Assembly: GCA_017554385.1 (NCBI GenBank)
Contig: JAFZIL010000036.1
Coordinates: 1 to 64,000, forward strand
Source of the DNA: Prevotella sp.
GTDB taxonomy: Bacteria > Bacteroidota > Bacteroidia > Bacteroidales > Bacteroidaceae
Direction: 5' to 3'
DNA length: 64,000 bases
Shown here: in pieces, positions 55,219 to 64,000 of the stretch
Layout of the letters: each line of letters begins with the position of its first letter
How positions within the stretch are numbered: position 1 is the stretch's first letter
The notes under the pieces: model-generated
Databases searched by the model: none
Told to the model about the DNA's origin: nothing
What the model saw: only the letters and a program-made list of their open reading frames with translations
Made by a program: the position numbers and the translations under genes

Positions 55219-56309
55219 TTGAAATTGAATTGATAGTTCGGATTATCCAACTGTGCCCGTCTGCTTTGGGGGTAGTTCTCAATGAACCAAGTCATGAAAG
55301 CTGTGACATCTATCTTCTCGTCAAGCATTTTCTTTCGTCGATCCTGGAATTCAGCCCTCACATCCGACATGCCAAGTAACTTTGCCTCTTCATCGATCAA
55401 CCGTTGTGGTTCATTGGTCTTAATACCAATGGTCAGGCCATATTCATTCTCCAACTCCTCCAACACACTGATTCGACCTGCAAAATCACTGAAGCGCAGG
55501 TTGGGCACTCCTAACATAGCTGCCTCGACCGACATGCTTTGACTGTCTGAAATAAGTAATGATGCGTATGCCATCACATGATGGATGTCCGTATGTTTGA
55601 TTCTAAGTTGATACTTCTTTAGACGTTCCTCTAAATTCGTTTCAGAACTAACAAAAACCTGATATCCATTATTCTCTGCAGTAGAAATGACCTTGTCTAC
55701 AAGATTTCTATCCAGCCCTTTGATTCCGTCATCATGGTGAGCCGACAGTTTGGCAAGCCTGATGAGTATGAAACGTTGATTGATGCCGTAGCTGCTGACA
55801 ATGCTTCTGTCGGGTGTAAAGTAGTTAGGATGCAAATAAGCAAGTTTCATGTATCCAGCATATCCGATTTTCTTAGCATTCCATTTGCCCACCCTACACA
55901 CAAAAGGTACTAACAGGTTACTGGTAAAGGGGAAGGTAAGCTTGGCAAAAGTTTTGATGACCTCCACATCGTCTTCCAATGTCGTTATAGTGGGCTTTCG
56001 CAACAACCAACCAGCCTGTGCTATAGACGAGTCTGTCCCTGCCAACAAATCTGCTTTAAAACTTCGGGCTATTTGATATACAGCCCATGCCCTCTTTAAT
56101 GACGCGCTCAAGATTCCCCATTTGGTATTCTTCCTAAACGTGTCTTGGATGTTTTGATATTCCTGACCGTCTTCTTTTAAAAGCAGTTCCAGAATATCCT
56201 TGGTCTTGATGAGTAGCTTAACCTCATTTCCGTCTTCCTTCAGTTTCCTGATGGTATGCTTGAAAAAATGATACTGGGCAGGATGGCCTACATAAATCAG
56301 AACCTTCAT
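55215..56309 (-). CDS. DUF354 family protein (GT-B-like)
   Basis: A 364-residue protein with the N-terminus MKVLIYVGHPAQYHFFKHTI, typical of DUF354, which has a GT-B-like fold and is found in archaeal and bacterial polysaccharide loci. Further matches are TDSSIAQAGWLLRKPTITTLEDD and LLISDSQSMSVEAAMLGVPNLR, resembling the nucleotide-sugar side of GT-B enzymes. No reaction is known for the family. It is translationally coupled to wecB and 22 bases after the CapK-like gene. Confidence 0.85.
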   Translation of the reverse strand: MKVLIYVGHPAQYHFFKHTIRKLKEDGNEVKLLIKTKDILELLLKEDGQEYQNIQDTFRKNTKWGILSASLKRAWAVYQIARSFKADLLAGTDSSIAQAGWLLRKPTITTLEDDVEVIKTFAKLTFPFTSNLLVPFVCRVGKWNAKKIGYAGYMKLAYLHPNYFTPDRSIVSSYGINQRFILIRLAKLSAHHDDGIKGLDRNLVDKVISTAENNGYQVFVSSETNLEERLKKYQLRIKHTDIHHVMAYASLLISDSQSMSVEAAMLGVPNLRFSDFAGRISVLEELENEYGLTIGIKTNEPQRLIDEEAKLLGMSDVRAEFQDRRKKMLDEKIDVTAFMTWFIENYPQSRRAQLDNPNYQFNFK

Positions 56310-56331
56310 AGAATTGACAAAGATTTAAAAG

Positions 56332-57741
56332 CTATTGAAAATCAGTGAATTCAGAAACACAATAATCCTCTTTCCCGGAAGGCAATGGAGGTATTTCATC
56401 TACAAACTCAATATCTACTTTAGAGTCTGGGAAATAGGTATTAAAGTTATCTTTGACATAATCAAAAGTCTCTAAGGGTTCATGGCTGTCAACTGGTTTT
56501 ATCAAAATGTGCAGGTCTCCGCATTTGTCCTGCCGGATCTGGAAACGATCCATTTTCTCGTATAATCGTTGGCATTCCTCTGTATGTATATCCAGATCTT
56601 TAAAAAACATATTATCGATAACGATTGATGAGAACGGTCGGCCTTGTTTGTTGTATATAGCGCGACCCTCACGTCCTATTACTTCGCCCAACAGTCTGTG
56701 CTTCCTACCACAAGAACAAGGTTCTTTCTTGATATATGCCAGATCACCAACCTTATAGCGAAGGAAAGGGAACACATAGTTGTTCAAGTCAGTCGTAAGG
56801 ACATGCCCCACTTCACCATCAGGCAGACACCTCCCGTTATTATCTGCAATCTCAACCACACACTGTTCTTCAGCAATATGCAGACCTTCGTGCATATAAC
56901 ATTCATGGGCAGTAATCCCACCGTCAGCAGCACCATAACCATCAAAGACTGGAGCCTGAAATACCCGTTGAATCTTAAAGCGATATTTGGGATGCAGCTT
57001 TTCACCAGTAGTAAAAACAACTTTCACTTTACAGACAGGTAATTGGTTCTGCTCTATGTACTTGGCAAGAAAATACAAGGAGGAAGCATATCCACGAATT
57101 GCAGCGGGCTGATATTTCATCAACGCCTGATAATGCCCTTTGAGCGCCTCTGGTGTAATATCTGTGCAGTCGCGTTTGATGTTACGCATAATCAACCTAT
57201 CATACAGGTCTTTCACCAACAATTTCCGACCACCGGTATTTTTCTTTACCAAAGAGTTGCCTGCCAATGTGAAGAGTTTCTCTCCTACATAGAAACCAGC
57301 CCAAGTCCATCCCCTGAAATTCAAGCCTCTCAGTTTGTTCCATGTTACAATATCTTCCTTAAATCGCATTGGAGTGCCGGTGCTTCCACCAGTCGACCCG
57401 TCAACATACTTACGTTGATCGATATCTTTTGAAATTAACTCATCAAAATGGTCCTTAATGATTTGCTTTGTCAAGACGGGCAGTTTTGAAAGATCGGCTC
57501 TTGTATGGATATCATCGGGGGTGAGGTTTCTTTCTTCAAACACTTTCCTGTAATAAGGCACGTTCTCATAACAGTGTCTGACCAACATCTGAAGCTTCTT
57601 GTTTTGAAGTGCGAACAACTCTTCTTCAGAAAGCCACTGTGTGCTAAGTGCCTCAGAAAACTCACCATGCAGATTTCTGCCTTTTAGCTTGTCGCCTAAA
57701 GGTATTAAAACTTTTCTATCGAAGACACTATATAAGCTCAT
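56332..57741 (-). CDS. CapK/PaaK-like adenylate-forming ligase
   Basis: A 469-residue member of the phenylacetate-CoA ligase (PaaK) group, of the CapK subtype found in capsule loci. The ATP-binding loop is DGSTGGSTGTPMRF; later come FDGYGAADGGITAHECYMHE and the hinge region LNNYVFPFLRYKVGDLAYI. The enzyme probably activates a carboxylate, perhaps to decorate a sugar with an acyl or amino-acid-like group. It lacks an obvious carrier-protein partner here. It overlaps the CapA-like gene by four bases. Confidence 0.87.
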   Translation of the reverse strand: MSLYSVFDRKVLIPLGDKLKGRNLHGEFSEALSTQWLSEEELFALQNKKLQMLVRHCYENVPYYRKVFEERNLTPDDIHTRADLSKLPVLTKQIIKDHFDELISKDIDQRKYVDGSTGGSTGTPMRFKEDIVTWNKLRGLNFRGWTWAGFYVGEKLFTLAGNSLVKKNTGGRKLLVKDLYDRLIMRNIKRDCTDITPEALKGHYQALMKYQPAAIRGYASSLYFLAKYIEQNQLPVCKVKVVFTTGEKLHPKYRFKIQRVFQAPVFDGYGAADGGITAHECYMHEGLHIAEEQCVVEIADNNGRCLPDGEVGHVLTTDLNNYVFPFLRYKVGDLAYIKKEPCSCGRKHRLLGEVIGREGRAIYNKQGRPFSSIVIDNMFFKDLDIHTEECQRLYEKMDRFQIRQDKCGDLHILIKPVDSHEPLETFDYVKDNFNTYFPDSKVDIEFVDEIPPLPSGKEDYCVSEFTDFQ

Positions 57742-58826
57742 TCTTGCTTTAGAATATAATTCTTTATGTTTTTTATTAATTGAGTTTTATGCTGATGGCG
57801 TAAGTCAATGACTTTTTTTAAAAGATTCATGCGCATGTTTATCCGTTCCTTTTTGTGCTCTCGTATAAACGCTTTCGTGTAGACATCACGATAAGCTTCC
57901 TCAGACAGTTGTTGCAATTGATCATAGTTGTCAATAATCTGCGAGAAGTAACCATCAAAATCCTTTTTATTCATTGGCTTCACCAGGTCATCGCAGAAAG
58001 CCATGTCCTGTACCAACAAGCCTGAGAAGGAAATGTCATCGATTGCTTTATTCTGAATATTTATATGAGCCATCATTCCTATACCAAAATGATCAGACTG
58101 CACATCGTCAAAACAAAAATTGCCAAGAGAATAGATGATATAACCGCCATGATAACGCTCGAAAGGCAGAACCACATGAGGGTGATGTCCAACAACCAGA
58201 TTTGCACCTTCGTCAATCAATTTCTTTGCTAATCTCCTTTGGTCGGGTGATGGTAAATGGACATACTCATTCCCCCAGTGAAAAACAAAGATAATGACAT
58301 CGGGGTACATATCTTTCATACGTTCCAATGTCGCCATTACCTTATCCTCTGTAAGACTGGCAAAGCAACTGGGATTATCTACAGAACAAATTCGTTCATC
58401 ACAAAAAGCTGACATACAAATAGTCGTACCTTCTTGGCGTATTGACAGAATCCCAGACTGACCATTCTCTACCTCTCCTAATAGTAATAATCCCTTTTTT
58501 CGTAATGTAGTTACAGTATTCTGAAAACCCTCTGCCCCGTGTTCTGTGATATGGTTATTAGCAATATTGAGCACATTGATTCCACTGTCTTTAAGGACAT
58601 CGGCAAAAATAGGCTTTCCATAGAAGGTAGTCTTGGCAGCATCCTTGTCGTCCAATAAAGGGCTTTCAAGATTACCAATGATATAGTCTGCCTCACCAAC
58701 AATCTCAGTGACGTTCTTTGTCCAACGCCTTACATTTTCCTCATTCGTCTTCGACTTGATGCCAAAGCCGCACGTAAAAAGCTCGTCTGCCGGGAATATG
58801 TCTCCTATGAAAGTTAGTTTTATCAT
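57738..58826 (-). CDS. CapA-family metallophosphatase-like protein
   Basis: A 362-residue CapA/PgsA (PGA_cap) family protein with a calcineurin-like fold. Motifs: FIGDIFPADE, GNLESPLLD, LNIANNHITEHG, FHWGNEYVHLP and VVGHHPHVVLPFERY followed by IIYSLGNFCFD. In Bacillus CapA works in poly-gamma-glutamate capsule export; the role in polysaccharide loci is unknown. No signal peptide or membrane helix is seen at this start. The open frame extends to 58847 with a TTG, but the ATG at 58826 lies just after the previous stop and begins the family sequence. It is coupled to the CapK-like gene. Confidence 0.88.
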   Translation of the reverse strand: MIKLTFIGDIFPADELFTCGFGIKSKTNEENVRRWTKNVTEIVGEADYIIGNLESPLLDDKDAAKTTFYGKPIFADVLKDSGINVLNIANNHITEHGAEGFQNTVTTLRKKGLLLLGEVENGQSGILSIRQEGTTICMSAFCDERICSVDNPSCFASLTEDKVMATLERMKDMYPDVIIFVFHWGNEYVHLPSPDQRRLAKKLIDEGANLVVGHHPHVVLPFERYHGGYIIYSLGNFCFDDVQSDHFGIGMMAHINIQNKAIDDISFSGLLVQDMAFCDDLVKPMNKKDFDGYFSQIIDNYDQLQQLSEEAYRDVYTKAFIREHKKERINMRMNLLKKVIDLRHQHKTQLIKNIKNYILKQE

Positions 58827-58836
58827 AAAACTTATA

Positions 58837-59907
58837 TCAACGGACAATTGATGCTAGTACTTTGTTCCAAATCTTTCCATTGTTGGCAACGGAAATGCTG
58901 TCTTTTATCGTATAGGCTGTCTGCCGCATGGCTGCCAAGACATCATCATCTGCAAGAAGCTTCTCTAAACAACCAGTAAACTCATGCTCATCATCAGTAT
59001 CATTAAAAACATATCCATTTTCTCCATTTTGAATAACATCGACAATGTCGCCAACATTTGAGACAACTGGAACACACCCACAATTCATGGCTTCTAACAG
59101 GGATACAGGGAATCCTTCACCTTTGGAACAAGAAATAAAAATTTTGCTGTCAGAGAGAACTTTTACTTTTTCATCAAAAGCACTCACATAGCCTAAAAAG
59201 TCTATCATTTCTGCCACACCATATTTCTTGGAAGCTTCTTTGATGTTCTCTAACTGGTCACCGTCACCAGCTATGGCTACCCTTAGATTGTATTTTTCAC
59301 GAAGACGTGCCAGTGCCTTAATTAGAAGGATGATATTCTTGTTAAGGTCAACACGCGAGAATGATACAATGTCATAATGCCTCGTTTCGTTCTTGGGTAC
59401 TTTCGTAAATGCCTCATTCGGCAAGTTAGGAAGAATAAAAATCTTCTTGTCGTCAATTCCCTTTTTCAATAAATAGTTTTTCGTCTGGCTTCCCGTTACT
59501 GTGATAGCAGCGCCACTGCCAAAAGCCCATAAATTAATTTTCTCCATCTTTGGCCCGTCTACCCAATATTCTCTATGTCCTGCAATGGTCATGTGAACGT
59601 AAGGTGTGTGTGTTAGGAAACCTATTGTTCTTCCAATTAGGCCATGAGGAGTATTCAACACGCCAATGATTGCATCTATCTTGTACTTGCGCACAGCTTT
59701 GATTCCCCGCCACACTTTTGCGATATGACGAAGTTTGCTGTCAGACTGTTTTTCCGAACACAGATAAGTTACCCGGCCATTATATTCATCACTTTTTCTG
59801 TCTCTGAGCACATATATATGCTTTACTGTCTCACTGCTCAACAAAGGTTGCAAAACATTTTCCCGTAAAGTATGGTCTGCCAGCTTACATACTAATAAAA
59901 TGTTCAT
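58837..59907 (-). CDS. Glycosyltransferase family 4 type
   Basis: A 356-residue GT-B glycosyltransferase. The N-terminal domain includes LNTPHGLIGRTIGFLTHTPY and HMTIAGHREYWVDG. The C-terminal donor domain shows SFSRVDLNKNIILLIKALA, AIAGDGDQLENIKEASKKYG and the EX7E-type SCSKGEGFPVSLLEAMNCGC. Such enzymes transfer a sugar to the growing lipid-linked repeat unit on the cytoplasmic face. Donor and linkage cannot be read from the sequence. It lies between the polymerase-like and CapA-like genes. Confidence 0.92.
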   Translation of the reverse strand: MNILLVCKLADHTLRENVLQPLLSSETVKHIYVLRDRKSDEYNGRVTYLCSEKQSDSKLRHIAKVWRGIKAVRKYKIDAIIGVLNTPHGLIGRTIGFLTHTPYVHMTIAGHREYWVDGPKMEKINLWAFGSGAAITVTGSQTKNYLLKKGIDDKKIFILPNLPNEAFTKVPKNETRHYDIVSFSRVDLNKNIILLIKALARLREKYNLRVAIAGDGDQLENIKEASKKYGVAEMIDFLGYVSAFDEKVKVLSDSKIFISCSKGEGFPVSLLEAMNCGCVPVVSNVGDIVDVIQNGENGYVFNDTDDEHEFTGCLEKLLADDDVLAAMRQTAYTIKDSISVANNGKIWNKVLASIVR

Positions 59908-59970
59908 AATGATTCTATGTTAATAACAAAATGTATGATTATCATATATGCATAATAATACTCTTGGTTG

Positions 59971-61302
59971 TCACGCCCTAAGAACATTCCAGAAAAACAG
60001 GATGCCTATTACTACTGCATAAGTAAAGAAGGTAAAAAAATGTGTCAAGCGAACAGGTTGGAACCATCGATATAAACCATAGAAAGATAGTATATACATA
60101 AACGGCATGTGCAAGAGAACTTTACGCAACTCCAGACTGGCACAAATATAACCTGCAGAAACCATTTCAAGCAGAACAAACAAGATCAGCGGAAGCATTT
60201 CAAGCGCTCGATTCTTTATTGAATACAACAAACCTGCCCAAAAAGGAATGACAAGAAACAATTTATTCATCAGTCCAGCACCATAAAATACCAATCGTGA
60301 AGGAGAATCGGACTTTGAAAAGAAAGCAGGGAATGGTCCCAAGAATGCTCCGAAGAAACTGACAAAATAATTAAAAGAACCAGAATAGCTGCCATTGCTA
60401 CGATAAGCAATAACAGAATCGACATCTCCTCCTGCAGTGTATGAATCTACCATTCCTTGTATCATTTTCAGTGAAATGAGAAAACCTCCTGCAGCTGCTG
60501 CATAGAGGAAAAGAGAAATAGCCTTACCTTTCTGCGTAATGCCATAATACACAAATGCAGAAACAGCAATCATTCCTGCAACGGCAGGACGGAATAACAA
60601 CAACAGTGCAAGGCATAGTGCGACAGCCAATAATGAATAACGAGACTGGTTAGTAATGAACTGATATAGATAATATACAGTACAAATCACAACGAAGATG
60701 AACAGCGATTCCTTCAAGAAAGTACAATGAAACAGAATGATGTATGATGACGTACCATATGACATGGCTGCTAAAAAGGCATAAGAATCAGGCATGTAAT
60801 GCTTGCTTATTCTAAAAAGGAGAACTGACGAGAAAGCTCCTAATATCACATAGACGGCATTCAGAAACAGTTTGTTAGGTATGATCGACATGGCAATACT
60901 GTCGAAAATTAATGCTCCCCAATCATCGAAAGCATAATTATTCATAATAGTTCCTATACCAGATCTGAATCCAGATTCTGCCACATGCATACTTGTATTA
61001 TAGTAGAGCATGGCATCAGTCTTGCTAAACATAAATGTATCTCCATCATAATAATAGGAAATCCACATGAAAACCGTTCCAAGCAATATAGAGTAAATTA
61101 ACACCACTAAGAAAAGAGAGCGTTCTGAATAACTTCTTTCGTCTTCTCTCGAAAAGAGAAGCAACAATCCTCCTTGTGTAATAAATGCAACCACAGCACC
61201 TAATGTTATGATGCTGAAAGCTCTCTCGTAAGCCATTGAAGCCATGAAGCCTATGGTTAGTACTCCTAGAACGAGAAAAATGGTGTGCAACCTATATAAC
61301 AT
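59971..61302 (-). CDS. Polytopic membrane protein, candidate Wzy polymerase
   Basis: A 443-residue membrane protein with about ten to twelve helices, AT-rich in codon use. A larger loop at about residues 280-320 (MVDSYTAGGDVDSVIAYRSN) lies between helices, as in O-antigen polymerases, and there is an earlier loop near 85-125 (DGDTFMFSKTDAMLYYNTS). The latter could also fit a GT-C glycosyltransferase. Position in a Wzx-dependent locus that otherwise has no polymerase favours Wzy. Sequence alone does not prove it. Confidence 0.65.
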   Translation of the reverse strand: MLYRLHTIFLVLGVLTIGFMASMAYERAFSIITLGAVVAFITQGGLLLLFSREDERSYSERSLFLVVLIYSILLGTVFMWISYYYDGDTFMFSKTDAMLYYNTSMHVAESGFRSGIGTIMNNYAFDDWGALIFDSIAMSIIPNKLFLNAVYVILGAFSSVLLFRISKHYMPDSYAFLAAMSYGTSSYIILFHCTFLKESLFIFVVICTVYYLYQFITNQSRYSLLAVALCLALLLLFRPAVAGMIAVSAFVYYGITQKGKAISLFLYAAAAGGFLISLKMIQGMVDSYTAGGDVDSVIAYRSNGSYSGSFNYFVSFFGAFLGPFPAFFSKSDSPSRLVFYGAGLMNKLFLVIPFWAGLLYSIKNRALEMLPLILFVLLEMVSAGYICASLELRKVLLHMPFMYILSFYGLYRWFQPVRLTHFFTFFTYAVVIGILFFWNVLRA

Positions 61303-61312
61303 TTCGGGATAC

Positions 61313-62290
61313 TTATCCTAAGATACCCGTCCTAAGACGCCAATAAAGTCCCAAGACAAAAACAGTGTGCTTGATACCCATATGTTTTACCATCCAAGCA
61401 ACGCGCCCGGCTTTAGGTGTTGCTGCATAGTCTAGCAAATCAACATGTCGTTCCAAAATGGAGAGGGCCGTTGATTGATTTTCTTTTGGTAGTTTGTAAT
61501 AATTATATCCTCTGTTCACCCACATGTTGGCTAAATATATACGAATTGCCCGTGAGTTGACACATCCGTTATTGCATTGTTCCTTCCAATAAGCGAAAAT
61601 CTGGTCATAACTATGATAAACATGAAGTGACGGTGTTGACGAGAGGCTATCCTGGCGATGATGATATCCGTAAAAGTCCAGATTATTGACCCTCACCGTC
61701 TTGACTACTTGCCATAAATGCAGACTCCAAAATAAATCCTCACTAATATAACCTATTGGGAAAAACACTCCATGTTCAATTAAAAGTGTCCTTCGAACCA
61801 ACACGAAACAAGCACTCATACAGAATTTCTGAGTCTGAATCAGATGGGCAAAAACGGCCTGGGCATCGGGCAGTTGATGAAGTTCTTCCGCATCATAATC
61901 CTCTGTAACGGTCTTACGGCCTTTATCCCAGTAGTCGACGTTTTTAAATATAATCAAATCTGATGAAGGATTATTACCCTTTACCAATACTGCCAACCCA
62001 TCCTCTATAATCCACTCATCGTCTGAATCCAAAAAGATAAGATAGTCTCCCTTTGCACGGCAAATACCAACATTACGTGCAGCTGATAGGCCTTGGTTCT
62101 CTTGATGAATGACAATGATACGTTCATCGGTGGCAACTAATTGGTCGCATATCTCACTGCTGCCGTCCTTACTGCCGTCGTCAACAAGAATAATTTCCAA
62201 ATCCTTATAGGTCTGGCGCAACACCGACTTCACGCAACGCTCTAAATAGGGCTTGACATTATAGACGGGTATAACTACACTGACTTTCAT
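61313..62290 (-). CDS. Glycosyltransferase family 2
   Basis: A 325-residue GT-A glycosyltransferase. VSVVIPVYNVKPYLERCVKS begins it, followed by LVDDGSKDGSSEICDQ, NQGLSAARNVGICRAKGDYL and the DxD-type FLDSDDEW near residue 90. The C-terminal part carries EDLFWSLHLW and then a longer variable region. It probably adds one sugar of the repeat unit. It starts six bases after the stop of the AAA-ATPase gene, so its expression may depend on that gene's transcript. Confidence 0.93.
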   Translation of the reverse strand: MKVSVVIPVYNVKPYLERCVKSVLRQTYKDLEIILVDDGSKDGSSEICDQLVATDERIIVIHQENQGLSAARNVGICRAKGDYLIFLDSDDEWIIEDGLAVLVKGNNPSSDLIIFKNVDYWDKGRKTVTEDYDAEELHQLPDAQAVFAHLIQTQKFCMSACFVLVRRTLLIEHGVFFPIGYISEDLFWSLHLWQVVKTVRVNNLDFYGYHHRQDSLSSTPSLHVYHSYDQIFAYWKEQCNNGCVNSRAIRIYLANMWVNRGYNYYKLPKENQSTALSILERHVDLLDYAATPKAGRVAWMVKHMGIKHTVFVLGLYWRLRTGILG

Positions 62291-62296
62291 GATATC

Positions 62297-64000
62297 TTAA
62301 ATTGTTATTTCTTCTGCTCTGACCATATTGTAGCCCTTAATCTGGACGACTAATAGATGGAGGGTGGTGCTCTTTATGAGAGTTCTTACCATTGGAGCAG
62401 TAGAATATTGGCGAATTTGTTCAACAGCTTCTTCCCATTGAACCAAGGCAATGCTGTCATCATCGCTCTGTTTCAGATACTTCAACTCAAGAATGTAACT
62501 GTGCCCAATCATGGGATAGCGGCTAAGGTCTGGCATCAGGAAAAAGTCACAATAACCATGACTTAGCTCCATTTCGGGAGCTGTCAGATAATAGGGATTC
62601 AATGCTAAATAGGCATTCATAAACCCCTGGAGATTGCGCTCGCCCTCTATCAACTGTCTAACACTGGTCGTTTTCTCGTAGGCATCGGTTATCTCCTTTA
62701 TCATCGGTTGCCAGTTGCCATTCAGAGCAGCTTCTGTATAGGAGCGGCTAAGTTTTCTTGTGTCAACGTATGCGATTTCCTGATATTGCCTATATAAGTA
62801 ATCGTAATATTGCTTACGGACATTGTTGTTGGGAATCGTCAGTTTGACATCGGCTCCTTCTACATCTCCTATAGTCAGCATACCGTAATAGAAAAGCAGA
62901 CTCACGAAATTCTCTGCATTGGCCATGTCCTTCGCGGGGAATGACTCCACCGGGTTCTCATAGATGTAACCGTTTTCTGCTATCTCATTGAGCAATCCAC
63001 GGCGGTTACCATCAAGCTTGTCAAGCTGCAGCAACTTGTTCATCTTGGTATAGTCGGTACGCGTGTTGACATCAACCATCTCTTCAGGACCATGCCCTGT
63101 CTGAATGACACACCTCAGATAGTAGCTTACCATGTCGCAATTAAACAGCTTTGGATCTTTATAGACTGATGCTTTTGCAAAGCAATAGTTGTCGTACCAA
63201 GGCTTCATATCAGCTATCAGTGTCTCTTCGTTGGCCTTGAGCATACCGACCTCCTGATAATAGCGTATCATCTGGCGCACATCGTCCTCCGAGAAACCGA
63301 GCATGAGGTTGAACAGCGGGTTCATCGTGATATTTGAGGCTATATTATAGCCGCTGGTTACGTCATCCATCGTCACGGGACTCACGCCCATCATCAGAAT
63401 ACGGTCGAAATTGCCTTTGAACTTCTTGAACACATCACGATAGAAACCTGAGGCATGGGTGAGGGCATGATAGACAGCTTCCCCCTTTTCGTTGAGTACT
63501 GTATTGGTGAAATTGTCGTATTCGTCAATAATCAGATACATCTGATGCCCGTTGGTTTTGGCAGCCTGGTTGATATAGTTCAGCTTGCCGTCTGTTACCT
63601 TGATGTTTTTCACATCCTCAAGATAACCTACAGGGTAGCGATGGGCATAACGCTGGGCAAAGTCGTTAATCATCACGTCCATGTAGATGTCGAAATATCT
63701 CTTGAGCTCGTCTATGCTGCCACCAATTTGGGAAAAATCCAAATGGAGAACCTCAAATGAGTTTCGCAATTCTGTCGGATTGTCCTTTATCCAAAGCCCG
63801 TCGAATAGTGTATCAAAGTTGACGCGCTCGTTAATGTCGTAGTAGGCACGCATCATGCTCAAGAAGATGCTCTTACCAAACCGACGTGGCCGTATGAAGA
63901 ACAAGAAATTGCCCTGATTCTCCATGGGTGGAAGGAACATGGTCTTATCAACATAGTATTTGCCTTCTCGGCGCAACTGCTTAAAGTCTGAAATGCCGTA
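62297..64000 (-). CDS. AAA-ATPase-like / PDDEXK nuclease-fold protein, 5' end beyond the window
   Basis: The frame is open to the right edge (the first visible codons read YGISDFKQ), so the start is missing by a few residues. The visible 567 codons carry the AAA-ATPase_like domain (Walker A in RPRRFGKSIFLSMM, Walker B in MYLIIDEYDNF) and a C-terminal PDDEXK_9 nuclease-like domain (GYCDFFLMPD, then SYILELKYLK with the E-x-K pair). The family is much expanded in Bacteroidales and has no settled function; defence or mobile-element roles are suspected. It lies six bases upstream of a capsule glycosyltransferase gene. Confidence 0.88.
   Translation of the reverse strand, partial: YGISDFKQLRREGKYYVDKTMFLPPMENQGNFLFFIRPRRFGKSIFLSMMRAYYDINERVNFDTLFDGLWIKDNPTELRNSFEVLHLDFSQIGGSIDELKRYFDIYMDVMINDFAQRYAHRYPVGYLEDVKNIKVTDGKLNYINQAAKTNGHQMYLIIDEYDNFTNTVLNEKGEAVYHALTHASGFYRDVFKKFKGNFDRILMMGVSPVTMDDVTSGYNIASNITMNPLFNLMLGFSEDDVRQMIRYYQEVGMLKANEETLIADMKPWYDNYCFAKASVYKDPKLFNCDMVSYYLRCVIQTGHGPEEMVDVNTRTDYTKMNKLLQLDKLDGNRRGLLNEIAENGYIYENPVESFPAKDMANAENFVSLLFYYGMLTIGDVEGADVKLTIPNNNVRKQYYDYLYRQYQEIAYVDTRKLSRSYTEAALNGNWQPMIKEITDAYEKTTSVRQLIEGERNLQGFMNAYLALNPYYLTAPEMELSHGYCDFFLMPDLSRYPMIGHSYILELKYLKQSDDDSIALVQWEEAVEQIRQYSTAPMVRTLIKSTTLHLLVVQIKGYNMVRAEEITI

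Overview
The window looks like a chromosomal segment from a Bacteroidales bacterium, most likely Prevotella or a close relative. The evidence is: promoters of the Bacteroidetes type (TTTG, 19-21 bases, TAnnTTTG) and few Shine-Dalgarno sequences; an ExbB-ExbD-ExbD-TonB-PstS-TPR operon; a TolC-type outer membrane lipoprotein; BACON, LruC and CotH surface proteins with a type IX secretion tail; GH92/GH125 mannosidases; and a VirE-type ATPase beside a capsule locus. Genus is inference. No tRNA, rRNA, CRISPR array, insertion sequence or transposase was recognised.

Layout. 1-10.6 kb, + strand: a gene-free left edge with repeats, an aspartate aminotransferase, the TonB energising operon, gltX and waaA. 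10.7-25.6 kb, - strand: a BACON/sulfatase-modifying-fold lipoprotein, lpxA, a three-gene RND efflux operon, GH125, and one very long reading frame joining tRNA nucleotidyltransferase, a secreted endonuclease/exonuclease/phosphatase domain and the first part of a GH92 mannosidase that is cut by an in-frame amber codon. 25.7-35.4 kb, mostly + strand: a small lipoprotein, a DUF1599 protein, a DoxX-like protein, tpiA, a SPOR protein, folE, an unknown membrane protein, a gene-free stretch with a structured repeat pair, rsmA (-), a zinc-ribbon/FHA protein, a YbhN-like membrane protein and pepD. 35.5-64 kb, - strand: a surface-polysaccharide region with nucleotide-sugar enzymes (TviB/WbpA-like, WbpB-like, WecB), flippase, probable polymerase, three glycosyltransferases, CapK-, CapA- and DUF354-type genes. 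It also carries CotH, OmpA-like and two LruC lipoproteins, a large FAD/Fe-S oxidase, a VirE/DUF6078 pair with an iteron-like array, and an AAA-ATPase/nuclease gene running off the right edge. By eye much of the polysaccharide part is more AT-rich than the left half, which would fit transfer.

The most unusual feature is a population of short tandem arrays with unit lengths of 7, 8 or 9 bases and a different unit sequence at each site, often as two inverted arms, plus G/C-rich palindromes. They fill many of the short intergenic gaps and also lie inside reading frames (cca, rsmA, the FAD oxidase). In three genes they supply signal-peptide sequence. Other leads are the VirE/DUF6078 cassette with six 22-base iteron-like units and similar TTACAC-rich flanks, a possible unannotated RNA locus at 30.9-31.3 kb, the three-enzyme fused frame, and the CotH-LruC-OmpA group within the capsule operon.
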